In this document: one piece after another, positions 15,804 through 23,691 of the stretch
How the letters are laid out: each line of letters opens with the position of its first letter
How positions within the stretch are numbered: the stretch's first letter is position 1
Assembly (NCBI GenBank): GCA_024636405.1
Contig: JAGXHC010000093.1
Location: 1 to 24,922 of the forward strand
Source of the DNA: Sulfitobacter sp.
Lineage (GTDB): Bacteria > Pseudomonadota > Alphaproteobacteria > Rhodobacterales > Rhodobacteraceae
Length of the DNA: 24,922 nt
Reading direction: 5' to 3'
The notes under the pieces: generated by a model
The model's input: the letters and a program-made list of their open reading frames with translations, nothing else
Told to the model about the DNA's origin: nothing
Databases searched by the model: none
Translations under genes and position numbers: made by a program

Positions 15804-16663
15804 CCCTGCCGGATGATGCTGCCCGCACCGTGTTCCGTGAACAGCTCTAGCAGGCAGGCATTTGGCGCACGCCCATCAAGGATCACGCAGGCGCGCACCC
15901 CGCCTTCAAGCGCATCCAGCGCGGTTTGCGTCTTGGGGATCATGCCGCCCGCGATGGTCCCATCGGCCACCATTTCGCGGATTTGTGTGGCCGTCAGTTC
16001 GGTCAGAACTTCGCCCGCCGCATTCATGACACCTGCCACATCCGTAAGCAGCAGCAACCGGTCCGCCTTGAGCGCCGCAGCAATAGCGCCGGCCGCAGTA
16101 TCACCGTTGATGTTGAAAGTCTCGCCATTGCGGCCCATCCCAAGCGGGGCAATCACCGGGATGATCCCCTTGTCGGCGAAGTCGCGCAAAAGCTTCGGAT
16201 TTACATCGGTTGGGGCGCCGACAAGACCCAGTTCGGGGTTCTCCTGATCGCAGATGATCAGCCCACCGTCCTTGCCCGACACGCCCACCGCACGACCGCC
16301 CTGTTCGGTGATGGCCTGCACGATCTTGGAGTTCACAACCCCGCTAAGCACCATCTCGACGACTTCCATTGTCTCGGCGTCGGTCACGCGCTTGCCGTTC
16401 ACGAACTCTGATTTGATATTCAGGCGCTTCAGCATGTCGTTGATCATCGGGCCGCCGCCATGCACGATCACGGGGTTCACGCCAACCTGCCGCATCAGTG
16501 CGACGTCGCGGGCAAATTCATCCATGGCGTCATCGCTGCCCATGGCGTGGCCGCCCAGTTTGATCACGACCGTGGCATCGACAAAGCGCTGCAGATAGGG
16601 CAACGCCTCTGACAGAGTGCGGGCGGTGGTGATCCAGTCGCGGTTCATGTCCTGTTTTCTCAT
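15800..16663 (-). CDS. argB: Acetylglutamate kinase
   Basis: ArgB phosphorylates N-acetyl-L-glutamate, the second step of arginine synthesis. The 287-residue product shows [11 protein letters not shown] (K35, glycine loop 37-42), [13 protein letters not shown] (68-72 region), [19 protein letters not shown], and [29 protein letters not shown]. The tail HGAGSIIR is also typical. The ATG at 16663 gives [10 protein letters not shown]; a second ATG at 16648 (MNRDW) has a purine-rich AGGA only two bases away, so 16663 is preferred. The N-terminal extension is of the kind seen in arginine-feedback-inhibited hexameric ArgB enzymes, which is an inference. The gap from engB is 41 bases. Confidence 0.96.
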   Translation of the reverse strand: MRKQDMNRDWITTARTLSEALPYLQRFVDATVVIKLGGHAMGSDDAMDEFARDVALMRQVGVNPVIVHGGGPMINDMLKRLNIKSEFVNGKRVTDAETMEVVEMVLSGVVNSKIVQAITEQGGRAVGVSGKDGGLIICDQENPELGLVGAPTDVNPKLLRDFADKGIIPVIAPLGMGRNGETFNINGDTAAGAIAAALKADRLLLLTDVAGVMNAAGEVLTELTATQIREMVADGTIAGGMIPKTQTALDALEGGVRACVILDGRAPNACLLELFTEHGAGSIIRQG

Positions 16664-16704
16664 TTATGACCCAAGGTTAGCCCACTATAGGGACGGGGGT
16701 GGCG

Positions 16705-17355
16705 TTACTCCAGCGTGGCGATGATGGCACGCAATGTCGGGATCCCCCAGCCTTTTTCAGAGCTGGTAACCACAATCTCGGGGTAGGCAGCCGGGTGTTT
16801 TGCCAGCGCGCCGCGCACCTGGTCCAGCACCTTGGCACGTTCCGCTTCCTTGACCTTGTCGGCCTTTGTCAGCACCACCTGAAACGTCACCGCTGCACTG
16901 TCGAGCAGGGACAGAATTTCCTCGTCAACTTTCTTGACGCCATGACGCGCGTCTACCAACACAAAGGCGCGACGCAAGGTCTGGCGCCCGCTCAGGTATT
17001 GTTTCAGCAGGCGCTGCCATTTCTCCACCACCGGAACTGGCGCATTGGCAAAGCCATAGCCGGGCAAATCGACAAGATAGTGGTCATTTCCAGCGGTGAA
17101 GAAGTTGATTTCCTGTGTGCGTCCCGGCGTGTTGGACGCACGCGCCAACGCCTTCATGCCTGTCAGCGCATTGATCAAGCTGGATTTGCCCACATTGGAG
17201 CGCCCTGCAAAACACACTTCCATCCGATCCGGTTCGGGCAGGCCGTCCATGGCGACGACACCTTTGACGAACTCAGTCTCACCCGCAAACAGCAGACGGC
17301 CTTTTTCAGCGACCTGCGCATCGGGTTCTTCGGCGGTGGGAAACGGCAGTTGCAT
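16705..17355 (-). CDS. engB: Ribosome biogenesis GTP-binding protein EngB/YsxC/YihA
   Basis: EngB is a small essential GTPase that helps assemble the 50S subunit. The 216-residue product has G1 GRSNVGKSS (51-59), the G2 region SNTPGRTQEINFF, G3 VDLPGYGFA (95-103) and G4 LTKADK (162-167), then VVTSSEKGWG for G5. The Asn in the G1 loop and the GYG after DLPG are hallmarks of this family. The start at 17355 shares one base with the stop of the upstream MOSC gene (TGATG), indicating coupled translation. Order yidC-MOSC-engB-argB is as I know it from related alphaproteobacteria. Confidence 0.96.
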   Translation of the reverse strand: MQLPFPTAEEPDAQVAEKGRLLFAGETEFVKGVVAMDGLPEPDRMEVCFAGRSNVGKSSLINALTGMKALARASNTPGRTQEINFFTAGNDHYLVDLPGYGFANAPVPVVEKWQRLLKQYLSGRQTLRRAFVLVDARHGVKKVDEEILSLLDSAAVTFQVVLTKADKVKEAERAKVLDQVRGALAKHPAAYPEIVVTSSEKGWGIPTLRAIIATLE

Positions 17356-18095
17356 CAGATCACCTCAAGGCTGTCGCCGACTTTCACGGTGCCACTTTTC
17401 ATGACGCGGGCATAGATGCCGAAATCCTGATGGCCCAATGTATTCAGCAGGCGCAGCGTGTCGACATCGCGCGCACCGGTTGCGGGATTGGCGCTTGTCG
17501 CCAGACAGCGTTCAATACGCGCCTCAATCCGCAAAGTCGCATCGCCAAGCCGCAGTTCGCGGTTGACCCAGTCAAATTCAGTCCAGGGCTTTGCGCCTTC
17601 AAACCAAATATTGCCGCGCCAACGCAAGCGCGACAATGACGTCTGCGCCAGCCCTTCAACGGCGGCATGGGAGGCAGCGTTGCACAGCGATACCGACGCA
17701 AAATCGGTATCGGTGAACCCGCGCCTGTCCAGCCGAAATACCTTTGCAGGTTGGGCGCGGTTCTGCGGCACCAACGGTTTGACCCAGTCGATCAGCGCGG
17801 CACCGTCGCGGTCCGGGTTCACCACAAGATCGGGACGATCAGGGTGGGTCAGCGTGACAGTCTGCGACACCTCGTCAAGCGTGGCATTGATTGCCATCAA
17901 TTGCGGTGCTTTGGCACCGATGGAGAAGTTCTGAAAGGACGCCCATTCGTGCCCGTCAATCCGCGCGTGGTCATGCGCCACGGCCCAGAGCCGGTCAAAG
18001 GGCATAGCCTGGCCCTCGGTCAGGTAGACAATGCGCAGTTCCTCGCGGCCATGGCTCTTGATCGGATGCCGATAAAGCGCGCTGACCGTGATCAC
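17355..18095 (-). CDS. MOSC domain protein, YcbX/mARC-like
   Basis: MOSC proteins of the YcbX/mARC type bind molybdenum cofactor and reduce N-hydroxylated compounds. The 246-residue product has an N-terminal MOSC_N segment (VSALYRHPIKSHG) and a MOSC domain with RWRGNIWFEG and the conserved cysteine C197 in ERCLATSANPATGARD, the probable Mo ligand. It ends HQDFGIYARVMKSGTVKVGDSLEVI-like. I chose GTG at 18095, which overlaps the yidC stop as GTGA; longer in-frame extension would run deep into yidC. No C-terminal 2Fe-2S ferredoxin domain is present, unlike E. coli YcbX, so a separate electron donor is needed. Substrate unknown. Confidence 0.85.
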   Translation of the reverse strand: MITVSALYRHPIKSHGREELRIVYLTEGQAMPFDRLWAVAHDHARIDGHEWASFQNFSIGAKAPQLMAINATLDEVSQTVTLTHPDRPDLVVNPDRDGAALIDWVKPLVPQNRAQPAKVFRLDRRGFTDTDFASVSLCNAASHAAVEGLAQTSLSRLRWRGNIWFEGAKPWTEFDWVNRELRLGDATLRIEARIERCLATSANPATGARDVDTLRLLNTLGHQDFGIYARVMKSGTVKVGDSLEVI

Positions 18096-19918
18096 TTTTT
18101 CACATCCGATTTGGACCGACGGCTCAGGCTGCCTCTGATGTTGCCCAGCAGGTCGGGCTTGTAACCTTGGCTGCGCATGATCAAATACTGCTGCGTGAAG
18201 GTGATTGTGTTGTTCGCAATCCAGTAGACGACCAGCCCGCTGGCGAACCCGCCCAGCATGAACATGAAGACCCAAGGCATCCAAGCAAAGATCATCTGCT
18301 GTGTCGGATCTGTGGGTGCCGGGTTCAATTTCTGTTGCAGCCACATGGAGATACCCAGCAGCAGCGGTAGGATGCCGATAAATACCAGCGCAAGGATTGT
18401 GCCTGTCTCTGGCGCATTCCATGGCAACAGGCCAAAAAAGTTGAACAAGGATGTAGGATCAGGGGCGCTGAGATCCTGAAACGGGCCAAAGAAGGGCGCA
18501 TGGCGCAGTTCTATGGTGACGAAAATCACCTTGTAGAGCGAAAAGAAGATCGGAATTTGCAGCAGGATCGGCAGGCAACCCGCAGCTGGGTTGACCTTTT
18601 CGCGCTTGTAGAGCTCCATCATGCCCTGTTGCACCTTCTGGCGGTCATCCCCTGCGTCTTTCTTCAGCTTTTCCATCTGCGGCTGAAGTTCCTTCATCTT
18701 CGCCATGGAGACGTAGGATTTATAGGCCAGCGGGAACAGCAGCGCCTTTATCAACAAGGTCAGACAGATGATCGCGACGCCCATATTGCCGATCAATTGG
18801 TTGAGGTGGTGCAGTACCCAGAAGATCGGCTTGGTCAGGAAAAAGAACCAACCCCAATCAATGCTGTCGATGAATTTGGTAACGCCTGCGGATTCGTAAT
18901 CGCGCAGGATTTCCCATTCCTTTGCGCCTGCGAAAAGCTGTGTAGTGACAGTGGCACTTGCGCCTGCGGCAACGGATTGCGTCGGCAGGCGCGTCACGGC
19001 GCGGTAAACGTCCGACCGGGCGTCATAGGTCAGGGCCTGGTCGGATGCAGCACCCTTGGTCGGGATCAGAATTGCCTGCCAGAAGTGGTCGGTGAAGCCG
19101 ATCCAGCCTTCGGTGACGTCCTCGCTCACGATCGCCTGGCGGCCCCACTTTGGGTTCATCTCTGAATCGGCGATATCGTCCCAGTCTGTTTCGATCAACT
19201 CGCCGTCTGCCATGGCAACGGCACCTTCATGCAGGATGAAGAACTTTTTCAGGTCTTCAGGTTCGCCGTGCTGCACGATCATGCCATAAGGCGCCAACGC
19301 AATGGCCGCGTCGCTGCCGTTGGTGACGGTCTGGCTGAGGGTGAACATATAGTTGTCATCAACCGCGATCGTGCGCGAAAACGTCTGGCCGACACCATTG
19401 TCCCACGTCAGGGTAATTGGTTTGTCGACACCCAGTGTCTCACCTTCGGACAAGGTCCATTCGGTATCGGGGCCGGGCACGGCGGCGGGGTCTATCCCGG
19501 TGCCTGCGGCCCATCCCTGCAAGGCATAATACGCGTCATCAGAGCCCTGCGGCGACAACATCGTGACGATCTGTGCGTCCTTGTCCCGCGTGGTGCGGTA
19601 ATCATTCAGACGCAGATCGTCGATTCGTCCGCCCAACAGCGATACCGATCCGCTGAGCCGTCCGGTGGAAATCGGCACGCGCGGCGCATTTTTCAGCGCA
19701 TCGGCGCGGGATTCGGAGTCGGCAACCGCCCCGTCGGGTGTGGCGAGGTCTGACACCGGGGCAGGAACGGTCAGCGGCGCTGTCCCGCTATCAGTGTTTT
19801 CAACCGTATCAGGTGCGGCCGGGACAGGATCTTTTGGTGGAAAAACAACGAACCACACAAGGATCACCAAAAAACTGAGCGCCGTTGCAAGGATGAGGTT
19901 CTTGTTCTGCTGGTCCAT
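18092..19918 (-). CDS. yidC: Membrane protein insertase YidC
   Basis: YidC inserts and folds inner-membrane proteins, alone or with SecYEG. The 608-residue product starts MDQQNKNLILATALSFLVIL (first helix, residues 7-26). A large periplasmic domain follows to about residue 350, and then the conserved core: LTLLIKALLFPLAYKSY, a charged cytoplasmic hairpin (KMKELQPQMEKLKKDAGDD), VNPAAGCLPILLQIPIFFSLYKVI and the last helices up to SGLVVYWIANN. At the groove position of the E. coli arginine (R366) there is a lysine, K391. The ATG at 19918 is chosen; an in-frame GTG at 19930 would add four residues. The stop overlaps the MOSC start. Confidence 0.96.
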   Translation of the reverse strand: MDQQNKNLILATALSFLVILVWFVVFPPKDPVPAAPDTVENTDSGTAPLTVPAPVSDLATPDGAVADSESRADALKNAPRVPISTGRLSGSVSLLGGRIDDLRLNDYRTTRDKDAQIVTMLSPQGSDDAYYALQGWAAGTGIDPAAVPGPDTEWTLSEGETLGVDKPITLTWDNGVGQTFSRTIAVDDNYMFTLSQTVTNGSDAAIALAPYGMIVQHGEPEDLKKFFILHEGAVAMADGELIETDWDDIADSEMNPKWGRQAIVSEDVTEGWIGFTDHFWQAILIPTKGAASDQALTYDARSDVYRAVTRLPTQSVAAGASATVTTQLFAGAKEWEILRDYESAGVTKFIDSIDWGWFFFLTKPIFWVLHHLNQLIGNMGVAIICLTLLIKALLFPLAYKSYVSMAKMKELQPQMEKLKKDAGDDRQKVQQGMMELYKREKVNPAAGCLPILLQIPIFFSLYKVIFVTIELRHAPFFGPFQDLSAPDPTSLFNFFGLLPWNAPETGTILALVFIGILPLLLGISMWLQQKLNPAPTDPTQQMIFAWMPWVFMFMLGGFASGLVVYWIANNTITFTQQYLIMRSQGYKPDLLGNIRGSLSRRSKSDVKK

Positions 19919-19954
19919 TGGGACAACCACCTGATGTCTGTAATATCAGCGTGG

Positions 19955-19983
19955 GTTCAACAGAGTGCGGCACCAAAGGTCAA
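19955..19983 (-). promoter_or_regulatory. Candidate promoter for yidC
   Basis: On the minus strand TTGACC (+ strand 19978-19983) and TTGAAC (19955-19960) are 17 bases apart, about 35-60 bases before the yidC ATG. The -35 is good and the -10 is moderate to poor. It could drive yidC-MOSC-engB independently of the upstream EAL gene. Confidence 0.35.
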
Positions 19984-20007
19984 GCGGATTCGGGACTTTT
20001 GCAAGCT

Positions 20008-20037
20008 GGGTGGCAGCGCTACAATTGTATGCCACCC
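20008..20037 (-). terminator. Hairpin after the GGDEF/EAL gene
   Basis: GGGTGGCA (20008-20015) pairs with TGCCACCC (20030-20037), a perfect eight-pair stem starting two bases after the EAL gene's stop on the minus strand. The 14-base loop contains a second palindrome, TACAATTGTA (20020-20029). No T-run follows, so it may be a processing or stabilising hairpin rather than an intrinsic terminator. Confidence 0.45.
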
Positions 20038-20039
20038 CG

Positions 20040-21581
20040 CTATTTCGCTTTGCCGTCCATAATGCGCGGCACACTTTCCAGCTTGGCGTTGTGACGCGCA
20101 ATCCAATCCAGGGTTTGCTCAAAGGGCATGGGGCGCGCGATACCGAAGCCCTGCACGTGATCACACCCAAGCTGCGCCAGCAGCACATGTTCTCCCACAC
20201 TCTCGACGCCTTCAGCCAGCGTCTCTACTCCGAGGCGTTCAGCCATCGTCAGGATCGCGCCGATCATGCGTTGCTGCTCGGGGTCGCGGTCGGCCTTCAT
20301 CACGAAGGATCGGTCAATCTTGATCCGGCTGACAGAAAACCGGCGGATCGACGCGATGGAGGCTTGGCCTGTGCCGAAATCATCCAGATCGATCCGACAG
20401 CCCAAGGCGCCCAGGGCGTTGATGTTCCGGGTGATTGTGTCCTCCGGCGCGCTGGCCACCACAGTTTCCAGAACCTCGACGGCCAGCCGGTCCGGGGTCA
20501 GATCAAAACGGTCCAGTTCCCATTTGATCTTTTCCAGAAGGCGCGGATTGTTCAGTTCGGATCCCGCAAAATTGACGCCGACCTGCGGCACGTCCACTCC
20601 TGCGCCGTCCCAAGCCTTTAACGCAGCGAAAGAATGATACATCATGACCTCGGCCAACCGCTCCAGCAGGCCCGCCTCTTCGATGGCGGGCAGGAAATCG
20701 GCAGGGGAGATCATGCCGCGCATCGGATGGCTCCACCGTGCGAGGGCTTCAAACCCGCTGATCTGACCTGTGTCGGTGGAAATCTGCGGCTGGAACCACG
20801 GTTGGATCTGACCTGCGTCCAGCGCCTGTGCGACGTCTTCGCGCAGTTCGACCCGGCTTTGGGTTTCGCGTCGCATTTGATCCGAATAAGCGCGAATAGC
20901 CGATGGGCCGCGCTTTTGTGCCTCACGCAGGGCGGTGGCAGCGGCCTGAAGCCAATCCGCGCCGGTACTGCCCGGTGCGCGGGCGTGCTGGCAAAATCCG
21001 ACTGAACCGGAGACATAAACAGAAGTGCCGTCTATTGAAATCGGTTCTTCGATCACGGTCTGTATCCGCCCTGCCATCTGGATACACAATTCCAGGTCAA
21101 GCTGGCGCACCGGCGCGACACAAATGGCAAAGCGGGCGTCCCCCATCTGCCCGACAGTATCGTCGTCCCGCAGCGCGGCGACAAGGCGTTCACCCGTACG
21201 CTGCACGACGGTATCCGCAGCCCCCTGCCCAAACCGCTCTGAAAGCTGATCGAAGTCCTCCAGCGCGATATAGAATATCGCGGAATGGCGCCCCTTGTCC
21301 CGCGTGCGCAGGAAAATCTGATCGGTCAGGTCTTCAAAGACGGTGCGCTGAAACAGGCCGCTGACGGCATCACGCGGCAGGGTCACGGCAGTCCCAAAGC
21401 TGCCGTTGAAAATATAGATCATCGGTAAGGTAGCGGCCACCGCGATAAGGGCCGGTTCGCCGCCGAACCAGAAAGCGCCAAGACAAATTGCAGGCAAAAA
21501 CGCGAGCGCTTGCGGCCCCGCCAGAACAAGTCCCAGCCGTCGCCGTAGTTGGGTCAGGGCAAGGGTGTAGTAGTGCGTCAT
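20040..21581 (-). CDS. Membrane-anchored GGDEF/EAL protein; EAL intact, GGDEF degenerate
   Basis: This is a probable cyclic-di-GMP phosphodiesterase of 513 residues. Two hydrophobic segments (about 17-40 and 43-63) anchor it in the membrane. The GGDEF domain (about 75-235) has MGDAR at residues 146-150 where GGDEF is expected, so cyclase activity is very unlikely. The EAL domain (about 245-500) keeps the catalytic set: EAL at 278-280, NFAGSELNN, EVLETVV, DDFGTG (D400, D401), K421 in IKIDRSF, E458 in AEGVES and QGFGIARPM. Tandem ATGs lie at 21584 and 21581; the second is six bases from AGGAGG and is preferred. It stands between ttcA and yidC with gaps of about 100 bases on each side, so it may be its own unit. 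Confidence 0.9.
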   Translation of the reverse strand: MTHYYTLALTQLRRRLGLVLAGPQALAFLPAICLGAFWFGGEPALIAVAATLPMIYIFNGSFGTAVTLPRDAVSGLFQRTVFEDLTDQIFLRTRDKGRHSAIFYIALEDFDQLSERFGQGAADTVVQRTGERLVAALRDDDTVGQMGDARFAICVAPVRQLDLELCIQMAGRIQTVIEEPISIDGTSVYVSGSVGFCQHARAPGSTGADWLQAAATALREAQKRGPSAIRAYSDQMRRETQSRVELREDVAQALDAGQIQPWFQPQISTDTGQISGFEALARWSHPMRGMISPADFLPAIEEAGLLERLAEVMMYHSFAALKAWDGAGVDVPQVGVNFAGSELNNPRLLEKIKWELDRFDLTPDRLAVEVLETVVASAPEDTITRNINALGALGCRIDLDDFGTGQASIASIRRFSVSRIKIDRSFVMKADRDPEQQRMIGAILTMAERLGVETLAEGVESVGEHVLLAQLGCDHVQGFGIARPMPFEQTLDWIARHNAKLESVPRIMDGKAK

Positions 21582-21676
21582 CATCGGCCTCCTGCATCAG
21601 CGCGCCGCATGCGCTGTGGTAAGGCGAAATTAGGGCGAGAGGTATGTGACGTGGGTTAACGTTGGCGCGAATATTT

Positions 21677-21689
21677 GGCGAAATTCGCC
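21677..21689. repeat. Short inverted repeat at the ttcA stop
   Basis: GGCGAA-A-TTCGCC is a tight palindrome (six-base arms) touching the ttcA stop codon. GGCGAAATT also occurs about 55 bases away near 21626. It could be part of the ttcA 3' end or an operator for the EAL gene. Little else can be said. Confidence 0.3.
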
Positions 21690-22525
21690 TAAAATTCTTT
21701 TGGAGTGCGGCTTAGTCCGGCAAAATCGAACAGTTGCGAATCCAAAAGATGCGATGGCCGTGTGTTCATCAGGGCGCGGAACATGATCTGACGCCGACCG
21801 GGGCTGTTTTTTTCCCAACCGTCCAGGATTGCCTTGACCTGCTGGCGCTGCAAACCGTCTTGCGACCCGCACAGATCGCAAGGAATGATAGGATAATTCA
21901 TCGCCGCCGCGAACTTTTCGCAGTCTTTCTCTGCCACATGCGCGAGCGGACGGTAGAGCAGCAGATCGCCTTCTTCATTGAGCAGTTTGGGCGGCATCGT
22001 CGCAAGCCGGCCGCCGTGAAATAGGTTCATGAAGAAGGTTTCCAGAATGTCGTCGCGGTGGTGGCCCAGCACGACTGCGGAGCAATTTTCTTCGCGCGCG
22101 ATACGGTACAGATTTCCGCGGCGCAGACGGCTGCACAGGGCGCAGAACGTCCGCCCGGCGGGGATCTTGTCCATCACGATGGAATAGGTGTCCTGATATT
22201 CAATCCGGTGGGGCACGCCCATACGTTTCAGAAACTCCGGCAGGACGGTGGCGGGAAATCCCGGTTGCCCCTGATCAAGGTTGCAGGCCAAAAGCTCAAC
22301 TGGCAAAAGCCCGCGCCATTGCAGTTCGTGCAGAACGGCCAAAAGTGTATAGCTGTCCTTGCCACCAGACAGGCAGACCAACCATTTGGTGCCGGGTTCG
22401 ATCATGCCGTATTGGGTTATCGCCTCGCGGGTCTGTCGCAGGATGCGTTTGCGAAGCTTGCGAAACTCCGTCGTTTGCGGTGCGCCGTAGAACAATGTGT
22501 GTATGTCGTCGGGTTGGTCAAGCAT
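21689..22525 (-). CDS. ttcA: tRNA 2-thiocytidine biosynthesis protein TtcA
   Basis: TtcA is an Fe-S-dependent PP-loop enzyme that thiolates cytidine 32 in certain tRNAs. The 278-residue product has the PP-loop SGGKDS (53-58), a CxxC motif at C128/C131 ([12 protein letters not shown]), [22 protein letters not shown], and a further cysteine pair C216/C219 ([13 protein letters not shown]). C128, C131 and C219 match the three [4Fe-4S] ligands known for E. coli TtcA. I chose the ATG at 22525 because AAAGGA lies seven bases upstream; the longer frame to 22636 runs into yidD and gains only low-complexity sequence. It follows yidD by 31 bases. Confidence 0.94.
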   Translation of the reverse strand: MLDQPDDIHTLFYGAPQTTEFRKLRKRILRQTREAITQYGMIEPGTKWLVCLSGGKDSYTLLAVLHELQWRGLLPVELLACNLDQGQPGFPATVLPEFLKRMGVPHRIEYQDTYSIVMDKIPAGRTFCALCSRLRRGNLYRIAREENCSAVVLGHHRDDILETFFMNLFHGGRLATMPPKLLNEEGDLLLYRPLAHVAEKDCEKFAAAMNYPIIPCDLCGSQDGLQRQQVKAILDGWEKNSPGRRQIMFRALMNTRPSHLLDSQLFDFAGLSRTPKEF

Positions 22526-22556
22526 CGCCAAATCCTTTGTCTTGTCGCCACATACG

Positions 22557-22790
22557 TTATCGTTTTCGCAGGTCAGGCACATTGTCGATGCCGCTGCCGC
22601 CCCAGGGGTGGCAGCGCGCGATCCGCCGCGCGGCAAGCCATCCGCCCTTCATCCCGCCATGCCGGGCCAGCGCCTCTAACGCATAGGCGCTACAGGTGGG
22701 ATGGTAGCGGCAATTGAAGCCGACCCAAGGGCTGAACAACAGGCGGTAACCGCGCACGGGCAGGGCCAGCAGGCGTGCAAGCGGGGTCAC
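22557..22790 (-). CDS. yidD: Membrane protein insertion efficiency factor YidD
   Basis: YidD is a small inner-face membrane protein that assists YidC-dependent insertion. The 77-residue product contains the family signature [20 protein letters not shown] (C27 and C33) and [17 protein letters not shown] (C60). It starts at GTG 22790, which overlaps the rnpA stop as GTGA (22787-22790), so it is coupled to rnpA, the classic arrangement. An N-terminal amphipathic helix is expected rather than a full membrane span. Confidence 0.95.
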   Translation of the reverse strand: MTPLARLLALPVRGYRLLFSPWVGFNCRYHPTCSAYALEALARHGGMKGGWLAARRIARCHPWGGSGIDNVPDLRKR

Positions 22791-23230
22791 GCGGATTTAC
22801 CGTGCAGAATGGCAAGGGCTTTGCGCAGATCGGCTTGCAGCCGCTCGAACGGCAGGGCCGCTGTCGCCTCCTTGCGCCCGACAAGGACATAATCCATGCC
22901 GCAACGTCCTTCGGTTGGCAAAAGCAGGCGCGCGATTTCTCGCAGGCGGCGCTTGGCACGGTTTCGGGCCACGGCGTTGCCAACTTTCTTGGAGCATGTA
23001 TATCCAACGCGGATCGCACCGGGGTTTTGCGGTGTCTCATCGTCCGCCCTCGGGCGCATCTGCAGAACGAATCCCGGCATCGCCACATGCATGGCCCGTG
23101 TCGCGCGCTGAAAATCGCGGCGTTGGCGCAGGGTGGCTATCTTGCCAACCGGCAAACATGACAAAACCGCCGGGGGCGTTTCCCCTTGGGCGGCGATTGT
23201 GCCATCCTTGGGTGCCTCCGGCGGTGTCAT
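22787..23230 (-). CDS. rnpA: Ribonuclease P protein component
   Basis: RnpA is the protein cofactor of RNase P, which cleaves 5' leaders from pre-tRNAs. The 147-residue product has the conserved core from LRQRRDFQRA (about 34) through IRVGYTCSKKVGNAVARNRAKRRLRE, with the RNR motif at 89-98, and DYVLVGRKEA. The first 33 residues (MTPPEAPKDG...) are an extension ahead of the usual core. The ATG at 23230 has only a weak ribosome binding site; the MTPP start agrees with relatives as I remember them. It lies 24 bases after rpmH and overlaps yidD. Confidence 0.93.
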   Translation of the reverse strand: MTPPEAPKDGTIAAQGETPPAVLSCLPVGKIATLRQRRDFQRATRAMHVAMPGFVLQMRPRADDETPQNPGAIRVGYTCSKKVGNAVARNRAKRRLREIARLLLPTEGRCGMDYVLVGRKEATAALPFERLQADLRKALAILHGKSA

Positions 23231-23254
23231 GTCGTTCAGATCCCTATGCGCGCA

Positions 23255-23389
23255 TTACGCGCTCAGTGATTTGCGGCCCTGAGCGCGGCGCGCATTGATA
23301 ATCTTGCGGCCGGCCTTTGTGGCCATGCGCGCGCGGAAACCATGGCGCCGCTTGCGCACGAGGTTGGATGGTTGAAAGGTGCGTTTCAT
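23255..23389 (-). CDS. rpmH: 50S ribosomal protein L34
   Basis: L34 is a very small basic protein of the 50S subunit. Translating 23389 to 23255 on the minus strand gives 44 residues beginning [18 protein letters not shown], then [20 protein letters not shown] and ending RKSLSA, followed by TAA. This matches the family along its whole length. GGAG lies two bases before the ATG. It heads the rpmH-rnpA-yidD operon, with a plausible promoter about 70 bases upstream. Confidence 0.97.
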   Translation of the reverse strand: MKRTFQPSNLVRKRRHGFRARMATKAGRKIINARRAQGRKSLSA

Positions 23390-23458
23390 CGCTCCGTCTC
23401 CGTTTTGTCGTTTGCGGGCAGTACGGATTCGATCCGCCCTGCATCAATTCAAGCCCGG

Positions 23459-23487
23459 TCTCTACGCATGTGCCGGCCACAAGTCAA
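23459..23487 (-). promoter_or_regulatory. Candidate promoter of the rpmH-rnpA operon
   Basis: On the minus strand TTGACT (+ strand 23482-23487) and TAGAGA (23459-23464) are separated by exactly 17 bases. The leader would be about 60 bases and includes the hairpin at 23424-23436. Position and spacing fit the strong housekeeping promoter expected for rpmH. Confidence 0.6.
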
Positions 23488-23557
23488 ACCCCCCGGCGCG
23501 GAAATATGCCTGCTTGTGCAACAATTTCGCGGGTTGGCCGGGCGTAATGTTTCAATC

Positions 23558-23573
23558 GCCCCGATATCGGGGC
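23558..23573. promoter_or_regulatory. Perfect 16-base palindrome in the divergent region
   Basis: GCCCCGATATCGGGGC is a gapless perfect palindrome, about 120 bases before the TVP38-like gene and 70 bases behind the rpmH -35. It has the form of a dimeric regulator site. No regulator gene is adjacent in the window. Confidence 0.45.
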
Positions 23574-23691
23574 CGATCAGGGCGCAAAACCACACCGCGC
23601 ATCAAGCGCCCGTGAGGCGACTGTCACTTGCGCAACAAAAGCGTCATCTATGCTACAGATATTTCCCATACCGTCAGGCACATGTGCAGAA

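Larger units (their letters stand above)
23390..23691. other. 302-base divergent intergenic region between rpmH and the TVP38-like gene
   Basis: No gene is evident. It contains the rpmH promoter candidate (23459-23487), a small rpmH leader hairpin CGGAT-TCG-ATCCG (23424-23436), a perfect 16-base palindrome (23558-23573), and TTGCGCAA (23628-23635) close to the rightward gene. The rightward promoter is not clear; TTGCGC at 23628 with TATGCT at 23649 is possible but has only 15 bases of spacing. No DnaA boxes were seen. Confidence 0.6.

Noticed and set aside
18096..18422. MOSC protein with a 109-residue N-terminal extension inside yidC
   Set aside because: The extension is a shadow of the yidC 3' end; the MOSC_N domain begins right at the GTG at 18095.
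22526..22636. Longer ttcA with a 37-residue N-terminal extension containing extra cysteines
   Set aside because: The extension lies largely within yidD, is low-complexity at its beginning and lacks a ribosome binding site; the ATG at 22525 has one.
23390..23691. Possible replication origin beside rpmH
   Set aside because: rpmH is near oriC in many bacteria, but there is no dnaA, no DnaA box cluster and no AT-rich unwinding region here.
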